Below are positions 36,861-47,264 of a stretch of 47,327 nucleotides of DNA, in pieces. A program made the translations under genes and the position numbers. The stretch is from Corynebacterium urinipleomorphum. GTDB taxonomy: Bacteria > Actinomycetota > Actinomycetes > Mycobacteriales > Mycobacteriaceae. The stretch spans positions 170,012-217,338 of the forward strand of contig NZ_LT706964.1 in NCBI RefSeq assembly GCF_900155535.1, given 5' to 3'. The notes under the pieces are model-generated. The model had not been told where the DNA came from, did no database searches, and was given only the letters and a program-made list of their open reading frames with translations. The stretch's first letter is position 1, and each line of letters begins with the position of its first letter.

Positions 36861-36902
36861 CATGGACCGTTCCCGCAGTAATTTGCGCGGGGGCGGTCCA
36901 TG
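36861..36902 (+). promoter_or_regulatory. hairpin over the possible start of the GCS2 gene
   Basis: CATGGACCG (36862-36869 region) and CGGTCCATG (to 36902) are perfect complements, with inner CCCGC/GCG-GGG pairing around AGTAATTT. The second arm contains the ATG at 36900. It is either a terminator for the LytR_C gene lacking a T run or a structure that hides this start codon. Confidence 0.5.
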
Positions 36903-38090
36903 CCGTATTCAGAAGTAATGACTCAGCCAGCAAACCAGGCAGTCCAGGCAGTGATGGATCCGTTCCGGGATTTCGCCCGTTCGGAGGGCCCGAGCCTGGG
37001 TGTGGAGTGGGAGATCGCTCTCGTCGACCCGGAGACCCGGGACTTGGTGCCGTACGCGGCGGAGGTCATCGAGGCGGTGGAGCAGCGGTGGCCGGAGACG
37101 CACCTGGAAAAGGAGTTTCTGAAAAACACCATCGAGCTGGTCACGCCGGTGTGCGCGAACACCGCAGAGGCGATGTCGTACCTGAAGGAGACGAAGGACA
37201 AGATCCAGCAGGTCGCCGACGAGAAGAACCTGCAGCTGTGGGCGGGCGGCGGTCACCCGTTCGCGGACTTCCGCACACAGCCGGTGGGGGATAAGCCGAC
37301 GTACAAGGAGATCATCAACCGCACCCAGTACTGGGGGCAGCAGATGCTTCTGTGGGGCACGCACGTGCACGTTGGCATCCGTCACGAGGACCGTGTGTGG
37401 CCGATCATCAACGCGGTGATGACCAAGTACCCGCACCTTCTGGCTATCTCGGCCTCGAGTCCGGCGTGGGAAGGCCTGGACACCGGCTACGCGTCGAACC
37501 GCACCATGCTCTACCAGCAGCTACCCACCGCGGGTATGCCGTACCAGTTCGGCAGCTGGCAGGAGTGGGTACAGTTCATGCGCGACCAGACCACGTCCGG
37601 CGTCACGTCGCACACGGGCAGCATGCATTTCGACGTCCGCCCCGCCGCCAAATGGGGCACCATCGAGGTGCGGATTTCGGATGCCGCTACGAACCTCGAG
37701 GAGCTCGCGGCTGTGGTTGCGCTGACACACTGCCTCGTCGTGCATTACGACGAAATGATCGACCGCGGCGAGGAACTCCCCACCCTCCAGCCGTGGCACG
37801 TGGCGGAAAATAAGTGGCGCGGTGCCCGCTACGGTCTCGAGGCCGAGGTGATCACCAGCCGGGACACAGACGAGCGCTTGGTCACGGATGAGTTGAGGGA
37901 CATGGTGGGGGAGCTGGGGGGCGTCGCTAAGCGTCTCGGCTGTGTTGAGGAGCTGAACTTGGTGAACAAGATCGTGGAAAATGGTGCCGCCTACCAGCGT
38001 CAACGCGCCGTGTACGAGCGGACGGGCGACTGGCACGGAGCGGTGGATCAGGCGGTGGCGGAGCTCCGCGCCGGGCATCCGAGCGCCTAA
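36900..38090 (+). CDS. GCS2-family carboxylate-amine ligase (YbdK type)
   Basis: A 396-residue cytosolic ATP-dependent ligase of the glutamate-cysteine ligase 2 family. Signatures are [10 protein letters not shown] near residue 35, [16 protein letters not shown] around 80, GGGHPFADF, the core GTHVHVGI near 160, [18 protein letters not shown] and [21 protein letters not shown]. YbdK-type members show weak glutamate-cysteine ligase activity; corynebacteria use mycothiol, so the physiological product is uncertain. M. tuberculosis Rv0433 occupies the same position. ATG 36918 is a plausible alternative start, because ATG 36900 lies inside a hairpin. It is convergent with mnhG. Confidence 0.88.
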   Translation: MPYSEVMTQPANQAVQAVMDPFRDFARSEGPSLGVEWEIALVDPETRDLVPYAAEVIEAVEQRWPETHLEKEFLKNTIELVTPVCANTAEAMSYLKETKDKIQQVADEKNLQLWAGGGHPFADFRTQPVGDKPTYKEIINRTQYWGQQMLLWGTHVHVGIRHEDRVWPIINAVMTKYPHLLAISASSPAWEGLDTGYASNRTMLYQQLPTAGMPYQFGSWQEWVQFMRDQTTSGVTSHTGSMHFDVRPAAKWGTIEVRISDAATNLEELAAVVALTHCLVVHYDEMIDRGEELPTLQPWHVAENKWRGARYGLEAEVITSRDTDERLVTDELRDMVGELGGVAKRLGCVEELNLVNKIVENGAAYQRQRAVYERTGDWHGAVDQAVAELRAGHPSA

Positions 38091-38133
38091 GCCCGGGCAC
38101 CTAAGCCCGAGCGCCTAACCCGAGCGCCTAAAT
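38079..38133. repeat. four imperfect 13-14-bp tandem repeats between convergent genes
   Basis: CCGAGCGCCTAAGC, CCGGGCACCTAAGC, CCGAGCGCCTAAC and CCGAGCGCCTAAAT follow one another. Each has TAA on the plus strand and CTA (stop TAG) on the minus strand. The first ends the GCS2 gene and the last ends mnhG. Confidence 0.85.
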
Positions 38134-38517
38134 CTGCGTGCTCCGGTGTAGGTCGCCGGGGTGCTCGTTGATGGCGATGTCGTCCTCGTCGCCGTAGAGG
38201 CCCTCGCGGCGGGAGACGCGGCCGAGTCGCTGCGCGGTGACGGGGTTGGTCATCAGCGCGAAGAGGACGAGCAGGAAGAGCATGCCCACGTCGCCGCGCT
38301 GGCCGACATCGAAGTGCTCGGAGCTGGTGAGGCGGAAGATCACGCCGAGGATGACCATGATCAGGCCGACGGTCTGAGGTTTGGTCACGGCGTGGATGCG
38401 GGACAGCGTGGTGGTGAAGCGCGCGATGCCCACGGACGCGAAGAAGACCTGCAGCGCGCCGATGACGATGAAGATGAGCGACAGGACGTCGGAAATGTAT
38501 TCCCAGGTGAAGGCCAT
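38128..38517 (-). CDS. mnhG: Mrp antiporter subunit G
   Basis: A 129-residue membrane protein of the MnhG/MrpG family. Three helices are visible (SLIFIVIGALQVFFASVGIA, TVGLIMVILGVIFRLTS, VGMLFLLVLFALMTNPVTAQ). The signature region RFTTTLSRIHAVTKPQT follows the first helix. It is the last gene of the Mrp operon, whose complex exchanges Na+ (or K+) for H+ at the membrane. The start is ATG 38517, overlapping the mnhF stop by one base. A hydrophilic tail of about 30 residues extends beyond the family core. Confidence 0.92.
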   Translation of the reverse strand: MAFTWEYISDVLSLIFIVIGALQVFFASVGIARFTTTLSRIHAVTKPQTVGLIMVILGVIFRLTSSEHFDVGQRGDVGMLFLLVLFALMTNPVTAQRLGRVSRREGLYGDEDDIAINEHPGDLHRSTQI

Positions 38518-38795
38518 TAGAGTGCACCGTCCCTCTTGCGGAAGCGGGCGACGGACAGGGAGCCGATGAAGCCCAGCATGGCCACCACGAACATCGCGTT
38601 GACCACGGTGGTGTCCAGCGTCCAGCAGATGTAGGTGGCCAGCGCGCACTGGATGGAAGCGACAATGCCGTCCATGGCCACGACGCGGTCGAGCGAGTTC
38701 GGGCCGATCACCAGCCGCCACGTCGTGATGAAAAAGCCGATGACCAGCAGCGCCGCCGCCACCGCAAGCACGGAGTTGTAGATCGCGTCATCCAT
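38517..38795 (-). CDS. mnhF: Mrp antiporter subunit F
   Basis: A 92-residue protein with three membrane helices. Family signature: WRLVIGPNSLDRVVAMDGIV, with the conserved Asp of the GP-x2-DRVxAxD motif, then a helix ending near DTTVVNAMFVVAMLGFIGSL. It starts at ATG 38795; the upstream in-frame codons lie inside mnhE. It overlaps mnhE by 8 bp and mnhG by 1 bp, typical of a translationally coupled complex. Confidence 0.92.
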   Translation of the reverse strand: MDDAIYNSVLAVAAALLVIGFFITTWRLVIGPNSLDRVVAMDGIVASIQCALATYICWTLDTTVVNAMFVVAMLGFIGSLSVARFRKRDGAL

Positions 38796-39335
38796 TCTTG
38801 TGGGCCTTTCTCTTTTCAAAAATAGCGATCATCGAGCGCTCAAGCTTATCGACGTCCGCCAGCGCCTTCTCCACATCCTTCTGCGTCCCGGCGGACAGAA
38901 CGTGGATGGTCCACGTGCGGTTAGCCAGGTCGATATCGGTGACACAGCCGCCGGGCTGAAGGTTGTACGCGCAGGTGGCAAAGTACAGTGCCAGCTCGGA
39001 GTTGAGTCGCATCGGGACTGTGAAGATGGCGCTCTTCGGCGGGTCCGCCGGACGGATTGCCAGCCACGACACTTGGACCGCCGCGACCATCAACTCGCCG
39101 ACCCACCGGATGAGGAACACGAACAGTTTGGGCAGGTCGACACTCACGCCGCCGGTAGGGAGTTTCGGTAGCGGGAGCAGGAGGGTGATGGCCACACCCA
39201 AAGCGAGGCCCCCGAACACGTTGGCCCAGGTGAGTTCGCCCATGAGCAGGATCCACATCACCGTCAGCCAGAAGATGAACCAGGGGCGGAAGCGGTCGGA
39301 GATGTGATGGCCGAATGTGCGGCGGGGTGTGGGGC

Positions 39336-39339
<4 letters not shown>
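38788..39339 (-). CDS. mnhE: Mrp antiporter subunit E
   Basis: A 183-residue MnhE/MrpE protein. Hydrophobic segments are at about 18-60 (PWFIFWLTVMWILLMGELTW, then FGGLALGVAITLLLPLP) and around 70-95. The soluble C-terminal part has FTVPMRLNSELALYFATCAY and TWTIHVLS, as in the family. Overlaps of 4 bp with mnhD and 8 bp with mnhF place it inside the operon. The tail ends in a Lys/Arg-rich helix. Confidence 0.9.
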
Positions 39340-41184
<1,845 letters not shown>

Positions 41185-41192
<8 letters not shown>

Positions 41193-41673
41193 CGTCGACC
41201 TCCTTCACCGGCTCTTCGAAGGAACGCGGGCCGAATGCGTCGCCGCCGCTGCGCAGACGGCCGGTCTCCGGGTCGTCGGACGCGTCCGCATCCGGCGCCG
41301 CGGACGGGGTGGCCGGACGCGCGGCAATGGCCTGGTCCTCCGCGTCGTGCTCGATCACGTCGTCGGTGCGGTAGCGGTACTGCCTGTACAACAGCGCGAG
41401 GATGAAGGACACCATCGCCATCGAGATGACAATCGCGGTGAGAATCATCGCCTGTGCCAACGGATCCGCGGTCTGCTCGGTGGCCACGGAATTGCGGTCC
41501 AGAATCGGCGGTGCGCCAGCTTGCCCGCCCGACTGGAGCAGCAGCAGGTTGGCACCGTTACCGATGAGCATCACGCCAAGCAGCATCCGCGTCATCGCGC
41601 GGTCCAGCATCAGGTACACACCTGCGGCGATGAGCACGCCGGACGCAATGAGCAGGAACAGATTCGCTTCCAT
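41185..41673 (-). CDS. mnhC: Mrp antiporter subunit C (NuoK-like)
   Basis: A 162-residue NuoK-like protein with three helices (ANLFLLIASGVLIAAGVYLM, TRMLLGVMLIGNGANLLLLQ, QAMILTAIVISMAMVSFILA). The membrane Glu typical of NuoK is not obvious in the second helix. The C-terminal 50 residues are an acidic, Ala/Pro-containing cytoplasmic tail. Its start shares one base with the mnhA stop. Confidence 0.92.
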
Positions 41674-44600
41674 TACTGCACCTCCCCAGTCCGAGTTGTT
41701 GAAATTCCACGTTCAGCCTGCGCGAGCTTATCCACGCGCCGTTGCTCCCTTCGCTGCGCGTGCTCCTCCCGGGCACGCTTGCGCTCCTCGTTCTTGCGCT
41801 GCAGAGCGCGGGCGCGGTCGCGTGCGCGCTCCTTACGTTCGTCCTCCTCGCGGTCGATCTGGCCGCCGAGGGAGGTGAGAATGTGCATGACCAGGCCGAC
41901 GACGATGGTGTATACGCCGGCGTCGAAAAGCAGTGCCGAGGGAACTGTGACGGGGCCGATGAGTGGCAGCTCCGGCTCAATGTAGCCGCTTGTCAGCGGC
42001 GGGTAGCCCAGGAACATCGGGATGACCGCGGCCGCGCCGGAGAGCAGCAGACCCGTGCCGAGCAGCTTCGACGGATCGACCGGCAGCGCTTCCTCGAGCT
42101 CCTCGCGGCCGCCGGCGAGGTAACGCAGTGTGAGAGCCAACCCCATGACCAGGCCGCCGGCGAAACCGCCGCCAGGGGCGTTGTGGCCGGAGAAGAAGAA
42201 GTACGCCGACAGCAGGACCATCGCGGGGAAGAGCAGGCGGGTGACCACGTCGACCATGATCGAGCGGTTCTGGGCCTTCTCGCCCTCCACACCCGCTGCG
42301 AGCCAGCGCGGGCGGCGCGTGGACAGCGTCGGGCGGCGCGATTCGCGGGAGAAGGACTCGGTGCGGTAGATCAGGCTGGCCACGCCGGTCGCGGCAATGA
42401 CCAGCACGGAGATCTCGCCGAGCGTGTCGCCCGCGCGCAGGTCCACGAGCAGGACGTTGACCGTGTTGCGGCCGTGCCCGATCTCGTAGGCCAGCTGCGG
42501 CATGAGGGTGGAGATCGGCTCGTGGATCCGCGCGGACATCGCGGCCATGGCGACAACCACGACTGACAGGCCCGTGCCCACCGACAGCCACGCGCGCATG
42601 CGCACGTCCGCGTCCTTCTTGTCCACTTCCGTGGGCAGCTTGCGCAGGACCAGCATGAACACGACCATGACCAGCGTCTCCACCAGCACCTGCGTCAGCG
42701 CCAGGTCGGGCGCGCCGTGCAGCGCGAAGATGAGGGCCGAAGCATAGCCCGTCAGGCCGGCCAGGATCACCAGGGAGAGACGGTTGCGGATTACGGTCGC
42801 GGCGACAGCGCAGCCGACCATCACCAGCACCGTCATGCCCTGCCACGGGTTGTCCCACAGGATCATGTTGGTCATCGCGCCGTCGCCGAAAATCAGGGCG
42901 CCGAGCGGCACAACCATGAGCACGCTGAAGATCACCGCGAGGTTGATAGTCAACGAACCGCGCTGCGTGGATGCCGTCAGGCGTAGCGACGCCTTCCGCA
43001 GCACCTTCAAAATGTTGTCCCACAGCGCATTCGCATCGCCCAGGGCGGGTCGCTCGAACTGCGCCTTCTTCACCAGCTCGCGCTGCCAGAACATGATGGC
43101 ACCGGTGGCGATGATCACCACGCTCAAACCCAGCGGGATGGTGATGCCGTGCCACAGCTCCAAGTCCTGGCGCTCCGCGTCGGGGAAGCGGACGTTCAGG
43201 TACTGGTTGAACAGGTGCGACAATGGCGCCGGGACGAAGCCGAAGATCACAGTGAGCAGCACCAGGAGTGCAGCGGGGGCCCACTGCAAAAATTCGATGG
43301 GCTCCATGTCGCGGACGGCGGGAGATGTGCCGTCGACAAGCTCTTTGCGCACATCGTCCTCTGACTTGCGCGCGAACGCACCCCACAGGAAGTACAGGGA
43401 GTACGCCATGGTGAGGATCGAGCCGAGCACGAAGCCGACGAGCAGCATGTGGCGCGGCATGCCCACCAGCATCTCCTCGTGCAGCGTCGCCTCAAGCACC
43501 GCTTCCTTGGCCACGAAGCCCCACAGCGGAGGGATGCCCGCCATCGATGCCGCCGCTATCGTGGCCAGCACAGCCACCAGCGGCTCCTTGCGCCCCAGCC
43601 CGGACAGCTCGCGGATATCGCGCGTGCCCAACGTGTGGTCGATCGCACCGACGATCATGAACAGCGCCGCCTTGAACAGCGAGTGCGCGAACACCAGCGC
43701 CAGACCGGCCATCGCCGCCTCGCGCGAGCCGATGCCCACCACCGCAGTCATGAACCCCAGCTGCGAGACCGTGCCGTACGCGAGGATCAGCTTCAGGTCG
43801 CGCTGCTTCAGCGCCATCCAGCCGCCCAGCAGCATCGTGAACACGCCCACCGGCAGAACAACGACGTGCCACGCGCTTATCGACGCAAAATCCGGCGCCA
43901 ACCGCCCCACCAAATACACCCCTGCCTTCACCATGGCGGCGGAGTGCAGGTACGCCGACACGGGTGTCGGGGCCGCCATCGCGCCGGGCAGCCAGAAGTG
44001 GAAGGGCGCCTGCGCCGACTTGGTCAGCGCACCGAGCAGGATGAGCACCACGGCCGCGGTGATTCCCGTGACCTGGTCCAGTTCCTGCACCCCGGAGAGT
44101 TCCGAGAACTTCCACACGCCCGTCTGGGTGCCGAAGAGGATGATGCCCACCAGCATGGCCAACCCGCCGAATGTGGTGACCAACAGCGCTTGGTTCGCCG
44201 CGCGGCGTGAGGACGCCCTTTCCCCGTAGTAGGAGACCAGCAGGAACGAAAGCACCGAGGTGATCTCCCAGAAGATGTACATCATCAGGAAGTTGTCGGA
44301 GATGACCAGCCCGTACATGGCCATGGCGAACATGGTCAGCTCCGCCCCGAAAATGCTCAGGCGCCGCGGGTTGGAATCGAAATACCCCCAGCAGTACAGC
44401 AGCACCAGTGCCCCGACACCCAGGATGATCAGGCTGAACAGTCCCGAATACGCGTCGAGCCGGAACTCGATGTTCAGGTGCGCCCCGGGCATCCACGGAT
44501 ACGCCGCGAGAATCTCGCCGCCGCCCCTGAATGTTCCGTTGGCGAAGTGGTAGACCAGCCACGCGAAGCCCGCCCCCGGCACGAGCGCCAGTACGCCGAA

Positions 44601-44678
44601 CCCGGGCCTGCCCATTGTGCGGAGCAGTACAGGTGCCGCTGCGGTGGCGGCAATGAGCGCCAAGAGCAAGGTGATCAC
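41673..44678 (-). CDS. mnhA: Mrp antiporter subunit A fused to subunit B
   Basis: A protein of about 1,001 residues and the first gene of the operon. The NuoL-like core spans the first about 650 residues: MYIFWEITSVLSFLLVSYYG, FHFWLPGAMAAPTPVSAYLHSA-type helix 7/8 region, VSQLGFMTAVVGIG and FALHGAPDLALTQVLVETLV. An MnhB domain follows (about 790-940; STRRPRWLAAGVEG, SIMVDVVTRLLFPAMVLLSA, FFSGHNAPGGGFAGGLVMG). The C-terminal 60 residues are a Lys/Arg/Glu-rich coiled-coil tail. The start is GTG 44678, which has GGGAGGG about 10 nt upstream; longer frames reach into non-coding sequence. No separate mnhB exists, so the fusion supplies it. Confidence 0.95.
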   Translation of the reverse strand: MITLLLALIAATAAAPVLLRTMGRPGFGVLALVPGAGFAWLVYHFANGTFRGGGEILAAYPWMPGAHLNIEFRLDAYSGLFSLIILGVGALVLLYCWGYFDSNPRRLSIFGAELTMFAMAMYGLVISDNFLMMYIFWEITSVLSFLLVSYYGERASSRRAANQALLVTTFGGLAMLVGIILFGTQTGVWKFSELSGVQELDQVTGITAAVVLILLGALTKSAQAPFHFWLPGAMAAPTPVSAYLHSAAMVKAGVYLVGRLAPDFASISAWHVVVLPVGVFTMLLGGWMALKQRDLKLILAYGTVSQLGFMTAVVGIGSREAAMAGLALVFAHSLFKAALFMIVGAIDHTLGTRDIRELSGLGRKEPLVAVLATIAAASMAGIPPLWGFVAKEAVLEATLHEEMLVGMPRHMLLVGFVLGSILTMAYSLYFLWGAFARKSEDDVRKELVDGTSPAVRDMEPIEFLQWAPAALLVLLTVIFGFVPAPLSHLFNQYLNVRFPDAERQDLELWHGITIPLGLSVVIIATGAIMFWQRELVKKAQFERPALGDANALWDNILKVLRKASLRLTASTQRGSLTINLAVIFSVLMVVPLGALIFGDGAMTNMILWDNPWQGMTVLVMVGCAVAATVIRNRLSLVILAGLTGYASALIFALHGAPDLALTQVLVETLVMVVFMLVLRKLPTEVDKKDADVRMRAWLSVGTGLSVVVVAMAAMSARIHEPISTLMPQLAYEIGHGRNTVNVLLVDLRAGDTLGEISVLVIAATGVASLIYRTESFSRESRRPTLSTRRPRWLAAGVEGEKAQNRSIMVDVVTRLLFPAMVLLSAYFFFSGHNAPGGGFAGGLVMGLALTLRYLAGGREELEEALPVDPSKLLGTGLLLSGAAAVIPMFLGYPPLTSGYIEPELPLIGPVTVPSALLFDAGVYTIVVGLVMHILTSLGGQIDREEDERKERARDRARALQRKNEERKRAREEHAQRREQRRVDKLAQAERGISTTRTGEVQ

Positions 44679-44834
44679 GGTGTCACGGCCCTCCCAAGTT
44701 CGTGTCCGGCCACGCTTCCGACGGTGCGTCCGACGTGCAGCCAGCAGAGTCAATGATTGCGCCGGCCCGGCCGCAAGGAACACGGGCCAGCAGCGCGCAG
44801 GCGAGAAAACACCCTGCCGACTTGGGAAAACTAC

Positions 44835-44840
44835 GTATAA
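44835..44840 (-). promoter_or_regulatory. possible -10 element of the Mrp operon
   Basis: TTATAC on the minus strand lies about 155 nt before GTG 44678, implying a long 5' leader. The -35 is weak. The gap 44679-44984 shows no gene. Confidence 0.35.
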
Positions 44841-44984
44841 CCAAATCAAAAAGGCGCGTCATCGCTGGCGCGGCCAACGTTTGCAGTCTACATATTTAGC
44901 TCTATTCGTGCGGAGTCGAGCTGCTAATTGCATTCGGCTGGGCATGTGGCTTGGCAGCCGGCGGGCAGAGGCGACCGGAGCCGA

Positions 44985-45590
44985 TTAGCCGTAGATGCGC
45001 TGCGCGCCGGAAGCCATCGCAGCGGCGATGGAGGACTCGCTCGCCGCACCGAATCCGACAGCCCAAGCGGTGCGGCGCTCGTTGATCTGGTGCGCGACCT
45101 TGATGGCGGTGAAAGTGGCCTCGTGCAGCTGAAACTGGTGGAACTCGAGGATCTCGACGTGGCGGCCTTCCTCAGCCAGCATCGCGCTGAAGGCGTGCGC
45201 CGGGCCGGAGGCGGTGACCTCGTGGTGGGTGGTCTGCGGCGCAGACGTCTTCGAGGTGCGGATCAAGTCAGCAGAGTAGGTGGTGTAGCACCAGTGCTCA
45301 CGGCGGGACTCGATGCCGGAGAACTTGACCGTCGGCGTCGGTGCGTAGGTGGCGCTGAACAGCGACCAGCTCATGCCCATTGCCTCCTCGCGCAGCTCGC
45401 GTGGCAGGCGGCGCTCAGAATCGAAGCGGATCTGGAAGGGGTCGCGCTCAGTGATCTGGTTCTGCTGAGTCCCGAATGCCTGAGCCTGCTGTGGCGTGTT
45501 GGTGCGGGTGAATTCGGCGGAATCGGTGAATTCAGTCGAACCGGTGGTGGAGGTGGAGTGAGCCGTGGTCTGAGTCGAGGTGGAAAACAC
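44985..45590 (-). CDS. stand-alone LeuA regulatory (allosteric) domain protein
   Basis: A 201-residue soluble protein. Residues 1-75 are Thr/Ser/Gln rich and probably disordered. Residues about 110-201 follow the C-terminal regulatory domain of 2-isopropylmalate synthase: EVTASGPAHAFSAMLAEEGR, then VEILEFHQFQL, AHQINERRTAWAVGFGAA and IAAAMASGAQRI. In LeuA this domain binds leucine for feedback inhibition. There is no TIM-barrel catalytic domain here or nearby, so this protein cannot make isopropylmalate; it may bind leucine as a sensor or join LeuA oligomers (inference). ATG 45590 has AGAAGGAC upstream. A branched-chain-rich leader peptide precedes it. Confidence 0.75.
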   Translation of the reverse strand: MFSTSTQTTAHSTSTTGSTEFTDSAEFTRTNTPQQAQAFGTQQNQITERDPFQIRFDSERRLPRELREEAMGMSWSLFSATYAPTPTVKFSGIESRREHWCYTTYSADLIRTSKTSAPQTTHHEVTASGPAHAFSAMLAEEGRHVEILEFHQFQLHEATFTAIKVAHQINERRTAWAVGFGAASESSIAAAMASGAQRIYG

Positions 45591-45724
45591 GTCGGTGTCC
45601 TTCTACGTTTCGCGGAGTGTGTGGGGTGAGTACTGACTCGCTGTACTGGGTGGCTAACGACCACTGCCCCACGCCGCGGGGAGTCGGTTACTCCGCGTTG
45701 GGGTCGGTGGCCTGTAGTACCACC
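45591..45724 (-). promoter_or_regulatory. possible attenuator between leader peptide and the LeuA-domain gene
   Basis: Competing hairpins can be drawn on the minus-strand RNA. One is GGTGG/CCACC around the Val-Val-Leu codons of the leader. Another is CGCGGAGT with ACTCCCCGCG across the leader stop. An alternative is ACTCCCC with GGGGCAGT just after it. GGTGGTACT in the leader can also pair with AGTACTCACC about 80 nt downstream. No T run is visible, so termination could be factor dependent or control could be translational. Confidence 0.4.
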
Positions 45725-45762
45725 TTGAGTACTAGGGCTCGTAGAAGAATCGGCTTACGCAT
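45688..45762 (-). CDS. branched-chain-amino-acid-rich leader peptide
   Basis: A 24-codon frame beginning MRKPILLRALVLKVVLQ and ending DPNAE-stop. It has five Leu (CTT, CTA, CTA, CTC, CTA), three Val and one Ile in residues 5-16, with three rare CTA codons. This is the composition of leader peptides that stall when charged Leu-tRNA is scarce. A promoter with 17-bp spacing places transcription start at the ATG, so it would be leaderless. The structural gene starts 97 nt after its stop codon. Expression was not tested; the call rests on composition, promoter geometry and position. Confidence 0.65.
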   Translation of the reverse strand: MRKPILLRALVLKVVLQATDPNAE

Positions 45763-45769
45763 GCCACAC

Positions 45770-45798
45770 ACATTAACCTGCCGTCAGGTGACGCGCAA
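45770..45798 (-). promoter_or_regulatory. promoter of the leader peptide/LeuA-domain operon
   Basis: On the minus strand: -35 TTGCGC (45793-45798), 17 bp, -10 TAATGT (45770-45775), then 7 nt to the leader ATG at 45762. The rest of the gap up to 46036 shows no gene or repeat I can support. Confidence 0.55.
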
Positions 45799-46036
45799 CA
45801 CACTCCGGAAAAATAGTTCGCCCGGTCTCCCGGGGCATGGGCATTGGCACTGTTCAGAGTGCAGGATCAATCCCCAAAAATTCAAAGGGGCGCGTGCAAC
45901 GCGGAACCGCCTAGCGCGAAGATGCACCCACCACGACGGCGTGGATCTCGATGACATGGCGGCAACACCGAGCAGGCGTTTTCGGGCCGGGCCCGGGCGA
46001 AAGTGTCATCTAGATCCACGGGCCCTCAAACACTTA

Positions 46037-46086
46037 AGCCCCTCCACCGACACCCGAAAGAGAAACGAGGTGCTAGGGGAGGGGCT
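46037..46086 (-). terminator. hairpin after the M20 peptidase gene
   Basis: AGCCCCTCC (46037-46045) pairs with GGAGGGGCT (46078-46086); inner CACC/GGTG pairing extends it. It starts about 20 nt beyond the peptidase stop. The T run is poor. Confidence 0.55.
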
Positions 46087-46106
46087 AAAGGGGAAGGCGG
46101 AGACTT

Positions 46107-47264
46107 TTACAGCGAGGTGACGCGCTGCAGGAACTTGGCCTCGGCGACGGCGACGCGTTCGATCTCGAACGGGTGCACCGACTCGTCGACGGAGTGGATG
46201 CCGGCGTTGTTGTCTTCCACGCCGTACATGGCGATGGCCGCGTCAGGGAAGTGCTTCTGCAGCGTCGCGGTCAGCGGGATGGAACCGCCGGAGCCGACGG
46301 TGACCAGGTCATTGGGCACGCCGGAGGGGGCAGCGGACGCGGGGGCTTCCTTGTAGGACTCCTCGAGACACTCGCCGAGTAGAGCGATGGCGGGACGGGA
46401 GGGGTCGGTAGCAAAACCGTGGTTGATGTCGAAGATCTCCACCTCCACCTTGGCGCCCCACGGGGTGTGGTCGATGATGTGCTGTTTCAGGGCCTCGGCA
46501 GCCGCGGCGGGGTCCATGCCGGCGGGGACGCGGAGGTTCAGCTGGGCCTCGGCGCGCGGGATGATGGCGTTGACGGCCTCGGTGACCGGGGTTGAGGTGA
46601 AACCGATGACAGTCACGGCGGGGCGGGCCCAGACCATGTCTGAGGCGTTCTCGCCGCCGTTATCGATATCGCCCATGAGCGAGACGCCGTCGAGAACACC
46701 GGCGTCCTGACGGAACGCGTCGGCGGTGTAGGGCTCGCCGGGCCAGGTGGCGGTCAGGGCGTCGTCGAGGCCGTCGATGGTGGTGCGGCCGGAGGCGTCC
46801 CGAAGCGAATCGAGCGTGCGGATCAGAGCGGCGACCGGGTCTGGGGCCGGGCCGCCGAAGGTGCCGGAGTGGATGGCGCCGCGGAGGGTCTCCACCGTCA
46901 CCTTGAGCTGGGCGCCGCCGCGCAGCGCGGTGGTCAGGGTCGGGGTGCCCACGGCCACATTGCCGGAGTCGGCGATGAGAATGATGTCGGCCTTGAACAG
47001 TTCCGGCTTCTCCTCGATCAGCTTTTCCAGGCCACCGCCGCCGAGTTCTTCGGAGCCTTCGACGAGGACGACGAGGTTAGCGTCGGTGCCGCCGGCGGCG
47101 TCGATAAGCCTGAGTGCTTCAAGGTGCATGGCTACGTTGCCCTTGCAATCGGCGGCGCCGCGGCCGTACCAGCGGCCGTCGCGCTCGGTGAGGGTGAACG
47201 GGTCGGCGGTCCAGGCGGCCGGGTCGCCGGCGGGAACGACGTCGTAGTGGGGGTAAAGGGGGAC
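46107..47264 (-). CDS. M20-family metallopeptidase (dipeptidase), 5' end missing
   Basis: A cytosolic zinc-dependent dipeptidase/amidase-type protein. The visible frame begins VPLYPHYDVVPAGDP at the contig end, so the N-terminal 80-100 residues are missing. Present are the metal-binding HYD motif, GRGAADCKGNVAMH (usual form GRGA-x-D-x-KG), the catalytic EGSEELG, the lid dimerisation domain (about GGAQLKVTVETLRGAIHSG onward) and the C-terminal HSVDE, which supplies a metal-ligand His. The reading frame runs unbroken upstream of the internal ATG at 47129 to the adapter junction, so that ATG is not the start. Confidence 0.9.
   Translation of the reverse strand, partial: VPLYPHYDVVPAGDPAAWTADPFTLTERDGRWYGRGAADCKGNVAMHLEALRLIDAAGGTDANLVVLVEGSEELGGGGLEKLIEEKPELFKADIILIADSGNVAVGTPTLTTALRGGAQLKVTVETLRGAIHSGTFGGPAPDPVAALIRTLDSLRDASGRTTIDGLDDALTATWPGEPYTADAFRQDAGVLDGVSLMGDIDNGGENASDMVWARPAVTVIGFTSTPVTEAVNAIIPRAEAQLNLRVPAGMDPAAAAEALKQHIIDHTPWGAKVEVEIFDINHGFATDPSRPAIALLGECLEESYKEAPASAAPSGVPNDLVTVGSGGSIPLTATLQKHFPDAAIAMYGVEDNNAGIHSVDESVHPFEIERVAVAEAKFLQRVTSL

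Noticed and set aside
45617..46120. Plus-strand 167-codon frame opposite the leader peptide
   Set aside because: Arg/His/Cys-rich translation typical of non-coding GC-rich DNA; it overlaps the leader promoter and a terminator hairpin.
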